From Erpobdella octoculata (lineage: Eukaryota; Annelida; Clitellata; Hirudinida; Erpobdellidae): DNA of 64,000 nucleotides. The stretch is from assembly GCA_963978895.1 (NCBI GenBank), contig OZ022240.1, positions 11,877,807-11,941,806 on the forward strand, read 5' to 3'. The notes below the pieces were generated by a model. The model had not been told where the DNA came from. It saw nothing but the letters and a program-made list of their open reading frames with translations, and did no database searches. Positions within the stretch are counted from its first letter, which is position 1, and each line of letters opens with the position of its first letter. Of the stretch, positions 8,830 through 19,671 are shown piece after piece. Made by a program: the position numbers and the translations under genes.

Positions 8830-10700
8830 ACCAGAACGGTTTTATATTGGGTATTACTTGACTTCCCGAGCTCATATCCTGTCAACAATGTTTGTAATTG
8901 TTGTAAACAAAGTAAAATGTAAAATCATTAAACTCTGACTACAAAACTAAAATTTAAGGAAGGCAATGTCACAAAGCTTAAAACAAAGGGACATACATCC
9001 GTTTTATTACTTTCTTTTCATAAAGTTCATTACTTTAAATATTATCTTACTAAAACAATGTTACTGGTTTGCTTACACTTAAATTATGTAATGTAGATTA
9101 AGAAATACTGACTTACAGTTATAAAACTAGAATGATAAAAATTGGGACATGAAGCTCAGTAATGCTATATACATCCTGTATTGCTTTTTGAATAATTAAA
9201 GCTTTTTTGATTAAGATCTACTAAGTTTAAGAAGCTAATTACTTCAGCTAAAACATCTTGTGGAATCCTTAATATTCAAGAAAAAAAGTATGTTTTTGAT
9301 AATGTGTTGCTACAAAAATATAAGCAAACTATATAATTAACATCATTTTAGGCAGATAAATGGGTCTAAAAAGATTTGTTGTTGACATTGAATCAATCCT
9401 TCAAATAGCCAGAAACCTCAAGTATCAAAGTCATGTTTTAACTTATAAGTTCAACCAAGATCATCTTGAACTATTCTTTGCAACAGTCAGACGAGCAGGT
9501 TGTATAAAAACAATTGAATAAATGTTCAGTTTTTTTGTTAGAAAAAAAATTGAGTAGAATTAACATTTTCTAAAGGGATTGAACAACAACTCAACAGCAT
9601 ACCAATTTCGATTCATTTTCAGAAGAATTTTATCGAGATGCAATATTCAGGCAGGGAATGCGATGCCGCAAGGTGAAACTTCTTATCTTTATTATCTTCA
9701 CAGAGAAAGAAAGAAAGAAAAGAAATTTGTAATAATTTTTTATTGTTATTTCTATTGCTGGTACCAATCTTAATTAGTTGCTTATTTATTAAACAGACAA
9801 CATTTATGATTGGATCCAAAGATATTTTTAACCTGGGGGATCATATAAGAGATACACAGAATAGAATTGAAAATCACTCTTATCTATTCTATTGCTTAAT
9901 TCAATCGTTTATGAATTTTTTAAGTTAAGACAGTACCAGCAAACAAAAATTAATACTCAAAACCTTAAAAGTTCATGTTTAACACAAAACCTAACTAAAA
10001 CAATTTTATTTAGTGGACAGTAATTTCAATTGTTAATTTCTTGTGCCATTTTCAATTTTTTATCATTGAAAAGCCGAATAAAATTTATTGTATTAATACA
10101 AACATTTGTAAAGTCATAGTTTGTTGTCTCAATTTTTTGCAAATCTATTTCAACATTATTGAAAATTGTGTACTGAACTGATACTACACAAATGTAATCA
10201 CAAAGCGATAAGGAATAAATATAAACTCGATAGTTGGCATAGTGCTTTTCACTTGCTTAAAAACTTGTAAATAAACGCAATCACCTCAGGTCTCAGGTAG
10301 AATCATTTCAGGGCAGAGAAGAATTGTAGTGACTTCAATCATCTATAAGTTAATTCTAAAAATTATTATGTAATTTAGAAAAAGCCACTAACTATTATTG
10401 CTAATCTAACCTAGTTCTAAGTCTAAGATATCACTTTTAAGAAAATGTCTTTGAAGACAATGAATTAAGATGTTATGCTGAAAGTTAAACTATATCATAG
10501 AATAGATACATATGGCTATCAGTTATCTTCAGATAAAAGCATTTCCTTGAAATGCCATGGTTTTAAAGTTTAAACCAAAATATTCAAGGGAATTCATCAA
10601 AGTTATTTCTGTCAAAAACAATTAAAGAAAAAAAGAAATTTTTTTAGAAAGTCATAAATTAATCTATGATAAACAAATATTGAAATAATAACGCGTTGTC
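8830..10700 (+). pseudogene. P-element transposase, internally deleted copy
   Basis: This block aligns by eye with the longer P element at 37290-41260. 8850-9010 matches 37465-37610. 9240-9530 matches the exon at 39262-39540 (ILNIQEKKYVFD, FVVDIESILQIARNL, TYKFNQDHLELFFA). 9800-10020 matches the last exon at 40255-40470, ending at the same tagtggacagtaa. Everything between the first and second blocks, including the catalytic core, is missing, and several frames are broken (the premature stop after TVRRAGCIKTIE is visible). It is a non-autonomous relic. P transposases are THAP-domain DDE-type enzymes that bind GTP. No THAP domain is visible here. Confidence 0.75.
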
Positions 10701-10856
10701 ATTGCTTTACAAAGTTAGTAGATGCAAAATTGGAACAAATTGCTTAATAAGCTACGATATCTAGATAATATTAGATATCTATGGTCGTCACCATAGCCAA
10801 ACACCGCTTTACTTAGCAGACTATATCTCCGTAACTGAGATTGGTGACCCGTCAAA

Positions 10857-10960
10857 TGGGCCCCAGCCAAAAAAGCCCCAACAAAACGACCCCCGTCATA
10901 ACGGCCCCGACAAAAAGGCCCCCGACATAAGGGCCCCGACAAAAGAGCCCTTAATTTTTA
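10857..10960. repeat. GC-rich minisatellite (GGGGCC / TTTTGTCGG)
   Basis: Degenerate units of about 17-18 bp built on ccccgacaaaagggcc. This is a sharp GC island in otherwise AT-rich DNA. The apparent minus-strand frame through it (GPLCRGPFCRGR) is a by-product of the repeat. Confidence 0.75.
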
Positions 10961-10975
10961 GATTACATCAAAGCG

Positions 10976-11060
10976 TTTACGTTGTTTTTTACAAACCTTT
11001 TACAAACTCTTTACAAACTTTTTACAAACTTTTTACAAACTTTTAAAATTTACAAACTTT
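10976..11060. repeat. 11-bp tandem repeat (TTTTTACAAAC)
   Basis: Roughly six to seven units of ttttacaaact variants. The same unit, in reverse complement, forms the array at 12183-12290. Confidence 0.85.
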
Positions 11061-11330
11061 TTTAATTAGGTTACAATCTCTGTTTGTGTGTGTGTCTTTC
11101 TCTGTACGCAAAACTTGCAATTAAAATTTAACCAGCTTTTTGACTAGCTAGGAAACTGAAACTTTCAGCATAACTTTATATTGGACGACAATACATGATT
11201 CAATTAAAAAAACCAACTTAATTTAAACATCTTTGTTATTTCTAAATCGAGTGTATTTGAAATCAAAGTTTGTGTTGAAAAACTAGTTTTTCTTTTACTT
11301 GTTTACAAGATCAGATTAAAATGGATAGTT
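11061..11330. repeat. Interspersed repeat, related copy at 51430-51680
   Basis: Shared strings include ccagctttttgactagctag, aactgaaactttcagcata and gtatttgaaatcaaagttt. In both places the repeat follows a stretch starting ttacaaact. The family is not recognised, but the gtgtgtgtct-rich start is common in Helitron-like elements. Confidence 0.7.
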
Positions 11331-11470
11331 CTTACATGATTGTAATATTCACACTATTTTCTGAAGGGTCAGCTGTTGATTAAATTAGTGAATGCAGGTT
11401 TATCAAAACTATTAAGATAATTTCATGTTTGATTATTGAAAATACAATTTTATGTTTTTTTTAATGATCA

Positions 11471-11945
11471 CTAGCGGGGTACCCGGTGTTGCCCGGGTGT
11501 TTGAGGTTTTTCTTTTTTTCTCCAGTTTCTCTCACGCTTGCTTTCACGTTCCCGGTCACTTTCCCACTCCCAGTCACTTTCCAGCTCCCGGTCGCTTTCT
11601 TGCTCCCGGTGTTTTTCCCGCCCCCAGTAGCTTTTCCGTTCGCGGTCGGTTTCTCGTTCTCGATCGCTTTCCCGCTTTCGGTCGCTTTCCCGCTCCCGGT
11701 TGCTTTCCCGCTTCCAGTCGCTTTACGGCTTCCGATCGCTTTCCCGCTTGCTCTTCTCTTCCTTTTTCGCTTTTCATTTCCCGCTTGCTCATTTTGTGAC
11801 CTATTTTAATTTTTTTCACAAAATCTTTCCTTTATTGACTCTCAAAGTTGTGTGAAATTTCATTACGATCGGATGAATGGTGTAGCAATGCATAAAGAAC
11901 ATACCCACACACACACACGCAGACAGTCATTATTATATATACAGA
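11471..11945 (-). mobile_element. Non-autonomous Helitron, 475 bp
   Basis: On the minus strand the element starts TCTGTATATATA at 11945 and ends CTAG at 11474-11471. A hairpin CCCGGG with CCGGGT lies about 10 bases before the end. The flanking bases are A and T, matching Helitron insertion between A and T without target duplication. The centre is a degenerate GC-rich minisatellite (11520-11750, cccgctcccggtcgcttt type), not a gene. The three overlapping open frames here are repeat artefacts. Confidence 0.8.
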
Positions 11946-12174
11946 TTAATAATGCTGTTTAATAATTTTTGTGCTTTATAATATTTTTTACTTTTTCTGT
12001 TTATATATTTTTGTCAAATTACAAGTAATCAGGAAAAAATAATTACAAAAAATGATTTTCAATAAATAACTAAAAGAAAGCAAATATTACATATGATATT
12101 CATATGTAGGTACACTAATATACAGAAAATCTCGACTGTAGAAAGTAAGCTTCAAGCAATGCAGCCAAGAATGC
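11946..12174. other. No feature seen
   Basis: AT-rich DNA between the small Helitron and the 11-bp repeat array. No coding signal. Confidence 0.5.
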
Positions 12175-12182
12175 GGAATTTT

Positions 12183-12290
12183 TTTAAAAAGTTTGTGAGA
12201 AGTTTGTAAAAAGTTTGTAAAAAGTTTGTAAAAAGTTTGTAAAATGTTTGTAAAATGTTTGTAAAAAATTTGTAAAAGGTTTGTAAAAAG
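12183..12290. repeat. 11-bp tandem repeat (AAAAAGTTTGT), inverted relative to 10976
   Basis: About nine to ten units of gtttgtaaaaa. Together with the opposite-strand array at 10976-11060 it flanks the 11061-12174 region as an inverted pair. Confidence 0.85.
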
Positions 12291-12504
12291 TGGCTCTTAT
12301 GTCGAAGGTTTAATGAAACCGTCAAGCAACTGTAACAAGATGAGAAACTGTCTTTCAAACGCCGGAACTTGAGCATGTAGTAACTGTAGTATCCACCAAA
12401 CCGCCAGATTCCGAGACCAAAAGAAACATTCAGCTCCGGAACTTCGAGCCATGCCACCACTTTCACCAAACGAGAAACCATAATGGCAGGAAACATTGTT
12501 TCGA

Positions 12505-13835
12505 TTATTTTCTAAACGCTAGCAACTTTCCTTCTATTGCAAACAACCGAAACTTTCGCCGGCAGTCATAACGCGACTTTGACCCTGAACTTGTAAACAA
12601 ACTGTCGTGCGGAAGCCAGAAGTGGCTGTTTAAATTTACTATCTCCTTTGTCATTCCTTTGCATCCATATCCAAAAAGGAGCTGTTTTTGCTCTTTCAAC
12701 TATTTTCTTGATAGCTTGAGTTTTTTCCGACCCGACATTCCGAGAGCCACAAGCAATTTGACGAGTGAGCGACCGGCTAAACCCCTGGCGCCTACTTCAA
12801 CTGGAAAAATCTCGACTCTATATACCGCAAGCTCCAAATCTTGGGCAAGGATTCTGTAACGTTCTTCTTTCAAGATATTTGAGGCTTCCATGTTGTTTTC
12901 TCATGGCACTGTTAGTTCAATAAACCGCAACGTCTTGGCCAAACTGGAAAAAATGACAATGTCCGGTCTCAATCCGCTGCTGCGAACCAATTCCGGAAAG
13001 CAGTCTTCATCTTTTAAGTCCGCTGATATCCTCCAGTCATTTGCCGCATCAAGCAACGATTCTCTTCTCGTACTTGCCTTTCTGCGGCCCAAGTGCTGCA
13101 AGCCTTCTCTCAAGAAATAAACCTTTTTCTGGGGCATAACTGCATCGAATTGGCTAGTCTGTAGATCTCCTTGATAATGCCCAGTATCTCTCTTAGAACC
13201 TCATTGTGGCGCCACGTGTATCTTCCCTTTGCCAAAGCATACGGTCAACATGAGAGAATATGAATCAGAGTTTCTGTTTTCTCACACAGCTTGCAGGCTT
13301 CATTTTCAAGCTTTTCCCACTTAACTAAGTTCGAAGCTGTCGGCAGTTGATCATACATCGCTCTAATCAAGAAAGATAAGCGGATGGGCGAGTAACGCCA
13401 CAAATCATTCCATGTCATCGAATGTTGAACTGCCGCCTCCCATCTAGTCTAATCGCCCTGTTGCAACATCTGAGCACCTAACTGCATTTTTTCCAACTCC
13501 ATTGCTCGCCTTCTGTCTTGAATAATCAGATAATAATAATAATTCCTGCGACGAGGCCTTAGACCACCACACATGATGAAACCAACCCAGTCCGAGCCGT
13601 CCCGGCTGCGCTGCTCCGAGCTTTTCAGACCATTGCAAAGATTCTTTGACTTCACGGATGTCCCTCCCTGCAGTCCAGCCTTTCCCTGATCCAACTGCTG
13701 CGTCCACATTCACGATACATCGGTCTGAAGAGTGGTCCAGCATCAACTGTGTCCGTATCTTGGTAATCTTGTACTCTTCTACTAGGGATTTGAATGGAAG
13801 AGCTAACTTAGCTGTCTTACTATATAGAGCTCCCG
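12505..13835 (-). pseudogene. LINE 3' end with restriction-like endonuclease-type domain
   Basis: Fragments in all three minus-strand frames, read from 13835 down, form the C-terminal part of a retroelement protein. In order: MLDHSSDRCIVNVDA; a zinc-rich region near 13280-13420 with CxxC spacing; WRISADLKDEDCFPELVRSS; then RPDIVIF followed by IELTVP, a PD-x-ELT pattern like the restriction-like endonuclease of site-specific LINEs and their relatives; then FPVEVGARGLAGRSL. At least three frame changes separate the pieces (near 13440, 13140 and 12900), and the reverse transcriptase is absent. It is a 5'-truncated, decayed copy. The exact clade is uncertain. Confidence 0.65.
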
Positions 13836-14040
13836 CTCCCGGTTGCTTTCTCGTTCCTGCTTGCTATCCAGTTTCAGGTTGCTTTCCTGCTCCCGGTCGC
13901 TTTCCCGCTCTCTGTCGTTTTCCCGCTTCCGGTCGCTTTCCCGCTTTTGGTCGCTTTCCGTTCCCGCTCTCTTTCTCGTTTCTGGTCGTTTTCCCGCTCC
14001 AGCTTGCTCTCCCACTCCCGCTCCACTCATTTTGTGACCA
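13836..14040. repeat. GC-rich minisatellite related to the Helitron core
   Basis: Units of gctcccggtcgctttcccg type, the same as in 11520-11750 and, inverted, near 42260-42450. No Helitron ends are visible around this copy. Confidence 0.7.
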
Positions 14041-15149
14041 ATTTCAATTTTTTTTTAAAAATTCTCCTCTTGACTCTCAAGGTTGTGTGAATTAAAAGCT
14101 TATTGCAGTAGTCAAAAATAGTTATTAAAAGGTTGTTTTTAAAGTTTACAAATAAGCACCAAATTACAATAAATGACTGTGTCAAAGATCACAGTGGTGC
14201 TTTCCTCTTTTTTTCGAGCATCATTATTACTATTATTATTTAACGTCTCTGCCAGTTCACTTTCAATGCAGAGAAAAGCCAAACAATAATTCTATGGTCT
14301 AAGTCTAATGTTTTAAAATACAAACAGTTGTTACGTTAGAAACATTCTTTAACTTTACCTTCCCCCCGAAGCAAATACGAGAGTAAATTAATCAATGTAA
14401 AATATTCGACCTTAGTGCTATAAAAAAGTTTTTACTGTTTTTTCGACAATATTTTCACAATTTCAAGTCTACACACTGTCAGTAAATTATATAGGAAAAT
14501 AACGTAACGTAAGTAACGTAACGTCAAAGTAATTAATAACAAGTTAGGCAAAACTCCATGTAGTTACATGGAGTTTTGCCTATTTTTCTTTTTTGTTTCT
14601 TCGATCAAAGTTCACACTACGACAAGTAAAAAATTAACCAACATATTTATCCAATAAATATCTAAAAATCCAAACAAGTAACAAAACCGTCTGAGGTCAT
14701 TTCAACAAAAATTTACTTAATTCAGTTTTTGTTTAATAATCGAAACTGATACGAAGTGAAGAAAACGAAGATGTCGAGGTTTCTGAAGAATTTTGAAGTT
14801 GTGAAAGGGAAAACAAAGGGAAAGAAGATAAAAATTAATTATCTAAACTGGAAGAATATCTGGCTTTATTAAAGTTCAAATCAATTTGTAGACCACGTCT
14901 AGACCACGAAGATAATGCGAAGATAATGCAAAACATTACAGTTTGATAGATTTTATTATGGTTAAAGTTTGCTCTTCATACTCGGCAAGAGAAGAAAATT
15001 AAGTTGACGAATAACGGTTGTATAATGGGGTGAAATTAAAATATTACCTTGTACTATTTTTAAGGGGGAATGTTTTCAAACTCAACAAAAGGCCGGCAGC
15101 TGGCTTACCTTTCCAACCTACCGCAAGGGCAAACACGGTATGTTTTACG
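14041..15149. other. Mostly featureless AT-rich DNA with one strong palindrome
   Basis: No coding frame longer than a few dozen codons. The palindrome at 14545-14582 is listed separately. Just before it, 14505-14525 contains aacgtaacgt repeats. Confidence 0.5.
14545..14582. repeat. 38-bp near-perfect palindrome
   Basis: Two 18-base arms (taggcaaaactccatgta and its reverse complement) separated by only GT. It would form a very stable hairpin. No T-run or gene end nearby explains it. It could be the centre of a foldback element. Confidence 0.9.
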
Positions 15150-15915
15150 GTATGTTTAAATCCTAGTCGTGGTGGGCCCTAAAACCACCTGGGGGCCCAG
15201 GGCGATATCCCCGCCAGCCCCCCGTCTTCATGGCCCTGGCTGTGTGGAATGACTTTTTATTACCCACTTTCTTCCAAGGATTAGCTAGAATCTCATGGGG
15301 TATTAAAGTTTCACTTTTTGGAATATTGCGATGACGGATAATTATCGCAAGCCAAAGCATGGGTTGCATTTACCGCTTTGTATGACAATTACGAGAAAAA
15401 TGATTAATTTTTCCACAAAAGGAGCACTGCTTTCCCTAAGCAGGACATTTCTTTGGTAAGTGAGTTCCAACACAATTGTTACAATGCTTACTTTTTACAG
15501 AATGGAAATTTGCCTTGTTGTTTACAGCAAAAACTTTCACTTTAGCTTCACTCGTGCCTGTAATAGCTTTGACCTGGGCTTTTGCTTATTCCGCCGCTCT
15601 GCAAATGTTTATGGTTCGCTGTAAGGTCAGATCCTCTTCACGGAGAAAAACTTCTAGCAGTGTACGGTCAGCACATCCTAGCACAATTCTGTCCCTAATC
15701 ATGTCCTCCAACTGATCTTCAAACTTGCATGATTTGGCTTTATTTTGGAGTCTGGTAAAAAAATTGATTGATTCATCTGGCTGTTGTGATAACTGCCAGA
15801 AGGCAAAACGTTCATTGATCACATTTTTCCTTGTGATAAAATATTCCTGAAATTTAGCTATAACCATTTCTAAATTGTTTCTTTCAGACTCGCTCTTGAA
15901 GTTCAAAGCATTAAA
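15150..15915 (-). pseudogene. Mag-type gypsy gag relic
   Basis: The minus-strand frame from 15906 to 15586 reads FQEYFITRKNVINERFAFW and MIRDRIVLGCADRTL, then LREEDLTLQRTINICRAAE. These correspond to FRDYFTPLRNVVYERYVFW and LRETDLTLAKTIAICRAAE in the full Mag-type element at 30624-34619. Further on, 15360-15460 gives a zinc-knuckle pattern with CPAKGKQCSFCGKINHF-like residues. Frames break at 15586 and again later. No LTRs are visible. Confidence 0.7.
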
Positions 15916-16211
15916 ATGGGCAAAGCTTCAACACTGAGAAAACTAAACAAAAGTGCGATTTTAGTTTGATCTGGTTTCTTGAGTGACTCCGATGCTGTTA
16001 AATAGATCTGAAACATTTGTATAATTATACCAGATCCGGACTGTCAAATCGAAATGAATAATTACCTCTAAATATCGAAATATTTGTCGACTACGCCGTG
16101 TTGTGATCCTATGTGGCTTGAAGTTATTTGATATAACTGTCTTCCGCTCATCTTTATTTAATAATACGTAAACAGGGCAACAATAACCCAGATATAAAAA
16201 TATGCTAACAA

Positions 16212-16213
<2 letters not shown>

Positions 16214-16257
<44 letters not shown>
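16214..16257. repeat. (TA)n microsatellite
   Basis: 44 bp of pure TA. No Penelope module is visible on either side. Confidence 0.95.
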
Positions 16258-16259
<2 letters not shown>

Positions 16260-16914
16260 TTGTACGCAAACTCCATTGAATATAATTGCCCATTTTGTAT
16301 TTGTTAATTTTTTCGCCAAAGACTCAAAACGTCGAAGGGAAGCCCGTTGTTGGGAAGATAGACTATTAAAGAATTCCTTGTCGGTGATTTGTTTATTTTC
16401 AACTTGTTTATATTAAGCATGGAAGTTTCTTCCCTTCCCTTACGAACGTAACCGAAAAGTCGGTTTTTTCGGTTTTTATCGGTTGTCGGAAGTTCGGAAT
16501 AAAATTATTTCCGACCCCGAAAGAAACCGAACGTTCGGAATTATTTTTCGTAAATGTCGGGTTTTTTCGGAATTCCGTAAAAAAATTAAACAATTAATTT
16601 CACTGATCATCATTTTAGATCAATGAAATATTATAATTATACCAGCACTTGACGCACGCTTCGCGCGCGTGTGAGTTTTTACATATTAATAGTAAAATTA
16701 GTCGTACTCTAAGCTCAAAAACAACACCTATGCGCTATTATAGTAATAACTTTACGCACGCTTCGCTTCTTGTGACTATTATAGCCAGTTGCATATGAAC
16801 ACGTTTTATAAAATAGTAAATTGTCGTTAATAATAATAATTGACAACTTGTTTAAAATTGGGAAAAACCCGCCGACTACTACTTCGTTGATTTATTTATT
16901 TTCAACTTGTTTAT

Positions 16915-17665
16915 ATTGAGTTATGGCGTATTCCAATAATAGGAATAATATTAGCAAATTAGTTAATTTTCGTAATTAATAATATTATTAATAATTAAAA
17001 TAAGAGGAATAATAATAACAAAATAGAAAAATGTCGTTAATAATAATTTCATTAAATATTTCCGCAAAGCGTCGAACTTTCCAATAATAGAAATAATATT
17101 AGCAAAAAAGTTAATATTCTTTATTAATAATAATTAAAATAAGAGGAATAATAATTGCAAATTAGTAAATTGTCGTTAATAATAATTTACATAAATAAAA
17201 AACCCGCCGACTACTACTTCGGTGATTTATTTATTTTCAACTTGTCTATATTTAGCGATGACGTACGATGCTATATATATCCGCAAAGCCACAAAGCGTC
17301 CAACTTTTCAATAATAGGAATAATATTAGCAAATTAGTTAATTTTCGTAATTAATAATATTATTAATAATTAAAATAAGAGGAATAATAATTACAAAATA
17401 AAAAAATGTCGTTAATAATAATTTCATTAAATATTTCCGCAAAGCGTCGAACTTTCCAATAATAGAAATAATATTAGCAAAATAGTTAATCTTCGTTATT
17501 AATAATAATTAAAATAAGAGGAATAATAATTGCAAAATAGTAAATTGTCGTTAATAATAATTTACATAAATAAAAAACCCGCCGACTACTACTTTGGTGA
17601 TTTATTTATTTTCAACTTGTCCATATTTAGCGATGACGAACGATGCTATATTTATCCGCAAAGCG
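16915..17665. repeat. 375-bp tandem duplication within the mosaic repeat
   Basis: Two consecutive copies are offset by 375 bp: agttaatttt at 16961 recurs at 17336, and the block starting 17155 recurs at 17530. The copies differ by scattered substitutions, so the duplication is not very recent. Confidence 0.85.
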
Positions 17666-19052
17666 TTAGACTTTCGCGGCTAATAACTTTTTATTTAAAC
17701 AATTTAACAAAAAAGTGCCCTAACAAACCGTGTTCAGCGTCTCATAATCTATCAATGTGAGTTTTTTCAGACCTGCAGATGCTAATCGGGTGACATACAT
17801 AATATGTATGTCACCCGCAATACATCATTGCGCTTTTATAGTAGGGAATCATATCTTTCCTTTTTCTTCTGTTAGCAATAATGGAAAAACGTCAATACGT
17901 ATAGCTTTTTGTACGTCGCTGAAGTTTGCAACGGTAGCTAACTTTGCCTGCATTATATATGGAAAATTCAAAGTAGAGGCAGTTTATTTTTTCAACAGTT
18001 TTGAATAGAAAATTAAAAAACAAAACAATCTGTACTATTTTCAACTAAATCCCTCAATTATTAACGGAGTTATATGGTAAAAACTGTTGCGGTTAAATCG
18101 GTTATGTCTCTATTTACAATGTAAATACTCGGTAGGCTACTCAATAGCCGTTGCTAACTCTTCACGCATTTTACATAGAAAATTTCAAAATTCAAACTTG
18201 ATGTATCTTAATAAAATTTACATATTTGAATAGATAATTCAAAAACAAATCAATTTGTACAAGTCTCGTCAAAATGCCTAAAACATTGAGAGAGTAATTC
18301 AGTAATTTTCGGCTGTTCCGTAAAATTTCCGAATATCCTCGATCTTTCGGAAACGGTTTTTGAAAGTTCGGAATGAAATTATTTCCGAAGCCGATTAAAA
18401 CCGAACGTTTGGAAGAAAAATATTTCCGATTACTTCCGTACCCGAATAGAACCAAACGACAAACTTCCATACTTAGTTTATATTCTGCGATGACGTACGA
18501 TGCATTATATATATCCGCAAAGCGTAGAACATTCGCGGCTAATAACTTTTTATTTAAACATTATCACATAAAAGTGCCCTAACAAACCGTGTTCAGCGTT
18601 TCATAATCTATTAACGTGAGTTTTTTCAGAGGTGCATATGCTAATCGGGTGACATAATACATCATTGCGCTTTTATGTTAGCAAAACGTGTGAATATTAT
18701 AGCCAGTTGCATATGAACACGTTTTATAAAATAGTAAATTGTCGTTAATAATAATAATTTACAACTTGTTCAAAATTATGAAAAACCCGCCGACTACTAC
18801 TTCGGTGATTTATTTATTTTCAACTTGTGTATATTTAGCGATGACGTACGATGCATTCTATATATCCGCAAAGCGTTAAACTTTCGCGGCTAATAACTTT
18901 TTATTTAAACATTTTAACAAAGAAGTGCCCTAACAAACCTTGTTCAGCGTCTCATAATCTATCAACGTGAGTTTTTTCAGGCCTGCAGATGCTAATCGGT
19001 TGACATATGTATTCGCTTTTATAGTAGGGACCAGCCCTTGACGCGGCAGTAG

Positions 19053-19057
19053 CAGAT
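19053..19057. other. Target-site duplication CAGAT (left)
   Basis: CAGAT precedes the left LTR and recurs at 24205-24209 after the right LTR. The two flanks joined resemble the intact repeat at 24977-25040, which confirms the insertion point. Confidence 0.9.
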
Positions 19058-19389
19058 TGTAAACGTAGAGGAATATGCTTTCTAGCGATTCGTAACGTTA
19101 AAGTCGAAGTTATTTATATCACAATATTTCTCGAATTTATTTTAACTTAATTATTCTCCCTTGAAAAATAAATCTTTTAACTGGACTCAAATAAAACTGA
19201 ATTCTCTCACTTTGTAGAATTTCGCACGGTTCTAACAAATCTTTTGTAAATTCCAATTTCTCTCTGCAGCACGTCTCTTTAAACTTTTATTTTTCTTCTC
19301 GAACGCTCAACTTTATAACACACTGTCTAGATTCTCAAAATTCATACACGAAATAATATTTACAATCTTACCAGTAAAAATCCGGAAAA

Positions 19390-19455
<66 letters not shown>

Positions 19456-19642
19456 TTTTAGATAAAAAAAATAATAAACAGACATACATATATATATACA
19501 TATATATATATAAAAACATATATATATATATATATATGACCTATTGTTTTCGACATATCCAATCATAATAAAATGCACACATAATAAAATAAAACAAACA
19601 AATACTATGAAAACACGTAAGATGAATTATCTTCATCTTACA
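19058..19642 (-). repeat. Left (3') LTR of the CAGAT gypsy element
   Basis: 585 bp, from TGTAAACGTAG to CATCTTACA on the plus strand. It contains (TA)n at 19392-19452 and a second AT-rich run near 19490-19538. Confidence 0.9.
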
Positions 19643-19671
19643 TATCCCCCCTCTTCGAAAAAAGAAACGCG

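Larger units (their letters stand above)
16310..19057. repeat. Mosaic interspersed repeat family (hairpin and dyad motifs)
   Basis: The block is built from recurring modules: gacgcacgcttcgcgcgcg; ccgccgactactacttcggt; acttgtttatatttagcg; atccgcaaagcg; aaaagtgccctaacaaaccg; gatgctaatcgggtgacata. The same modules in other orders appear at 24210-25710 and 26996-27370 and, inverted, at 61920-62465. The open frames here carry no recognisable protein domain. I do not recognise the family. The GC-rich hairpin and target-like ends suggest a non-autonomous DNA element. Confidence 0.75.

Noticed and set aside
10715..10942. Small Arg/Gly-rich protein
   Set aside because: Frame created by the GGGGCC minisatellite.
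11452..11819. Overlapping Pro/Phe-rich and Arg/Lys-rich frames as genes
   Set aside because: They arise from the GC-rich minisatellite inside a small Helitron. All frames are open because the repeat lacks stop codons.
16408..16593. Hypothetical genes in the mosaic repeat (also 17155, 17530, 18192, 18373)
   Set aside because: Frames recur only as copies of the non-coding repeat and show no domain or codon signal.
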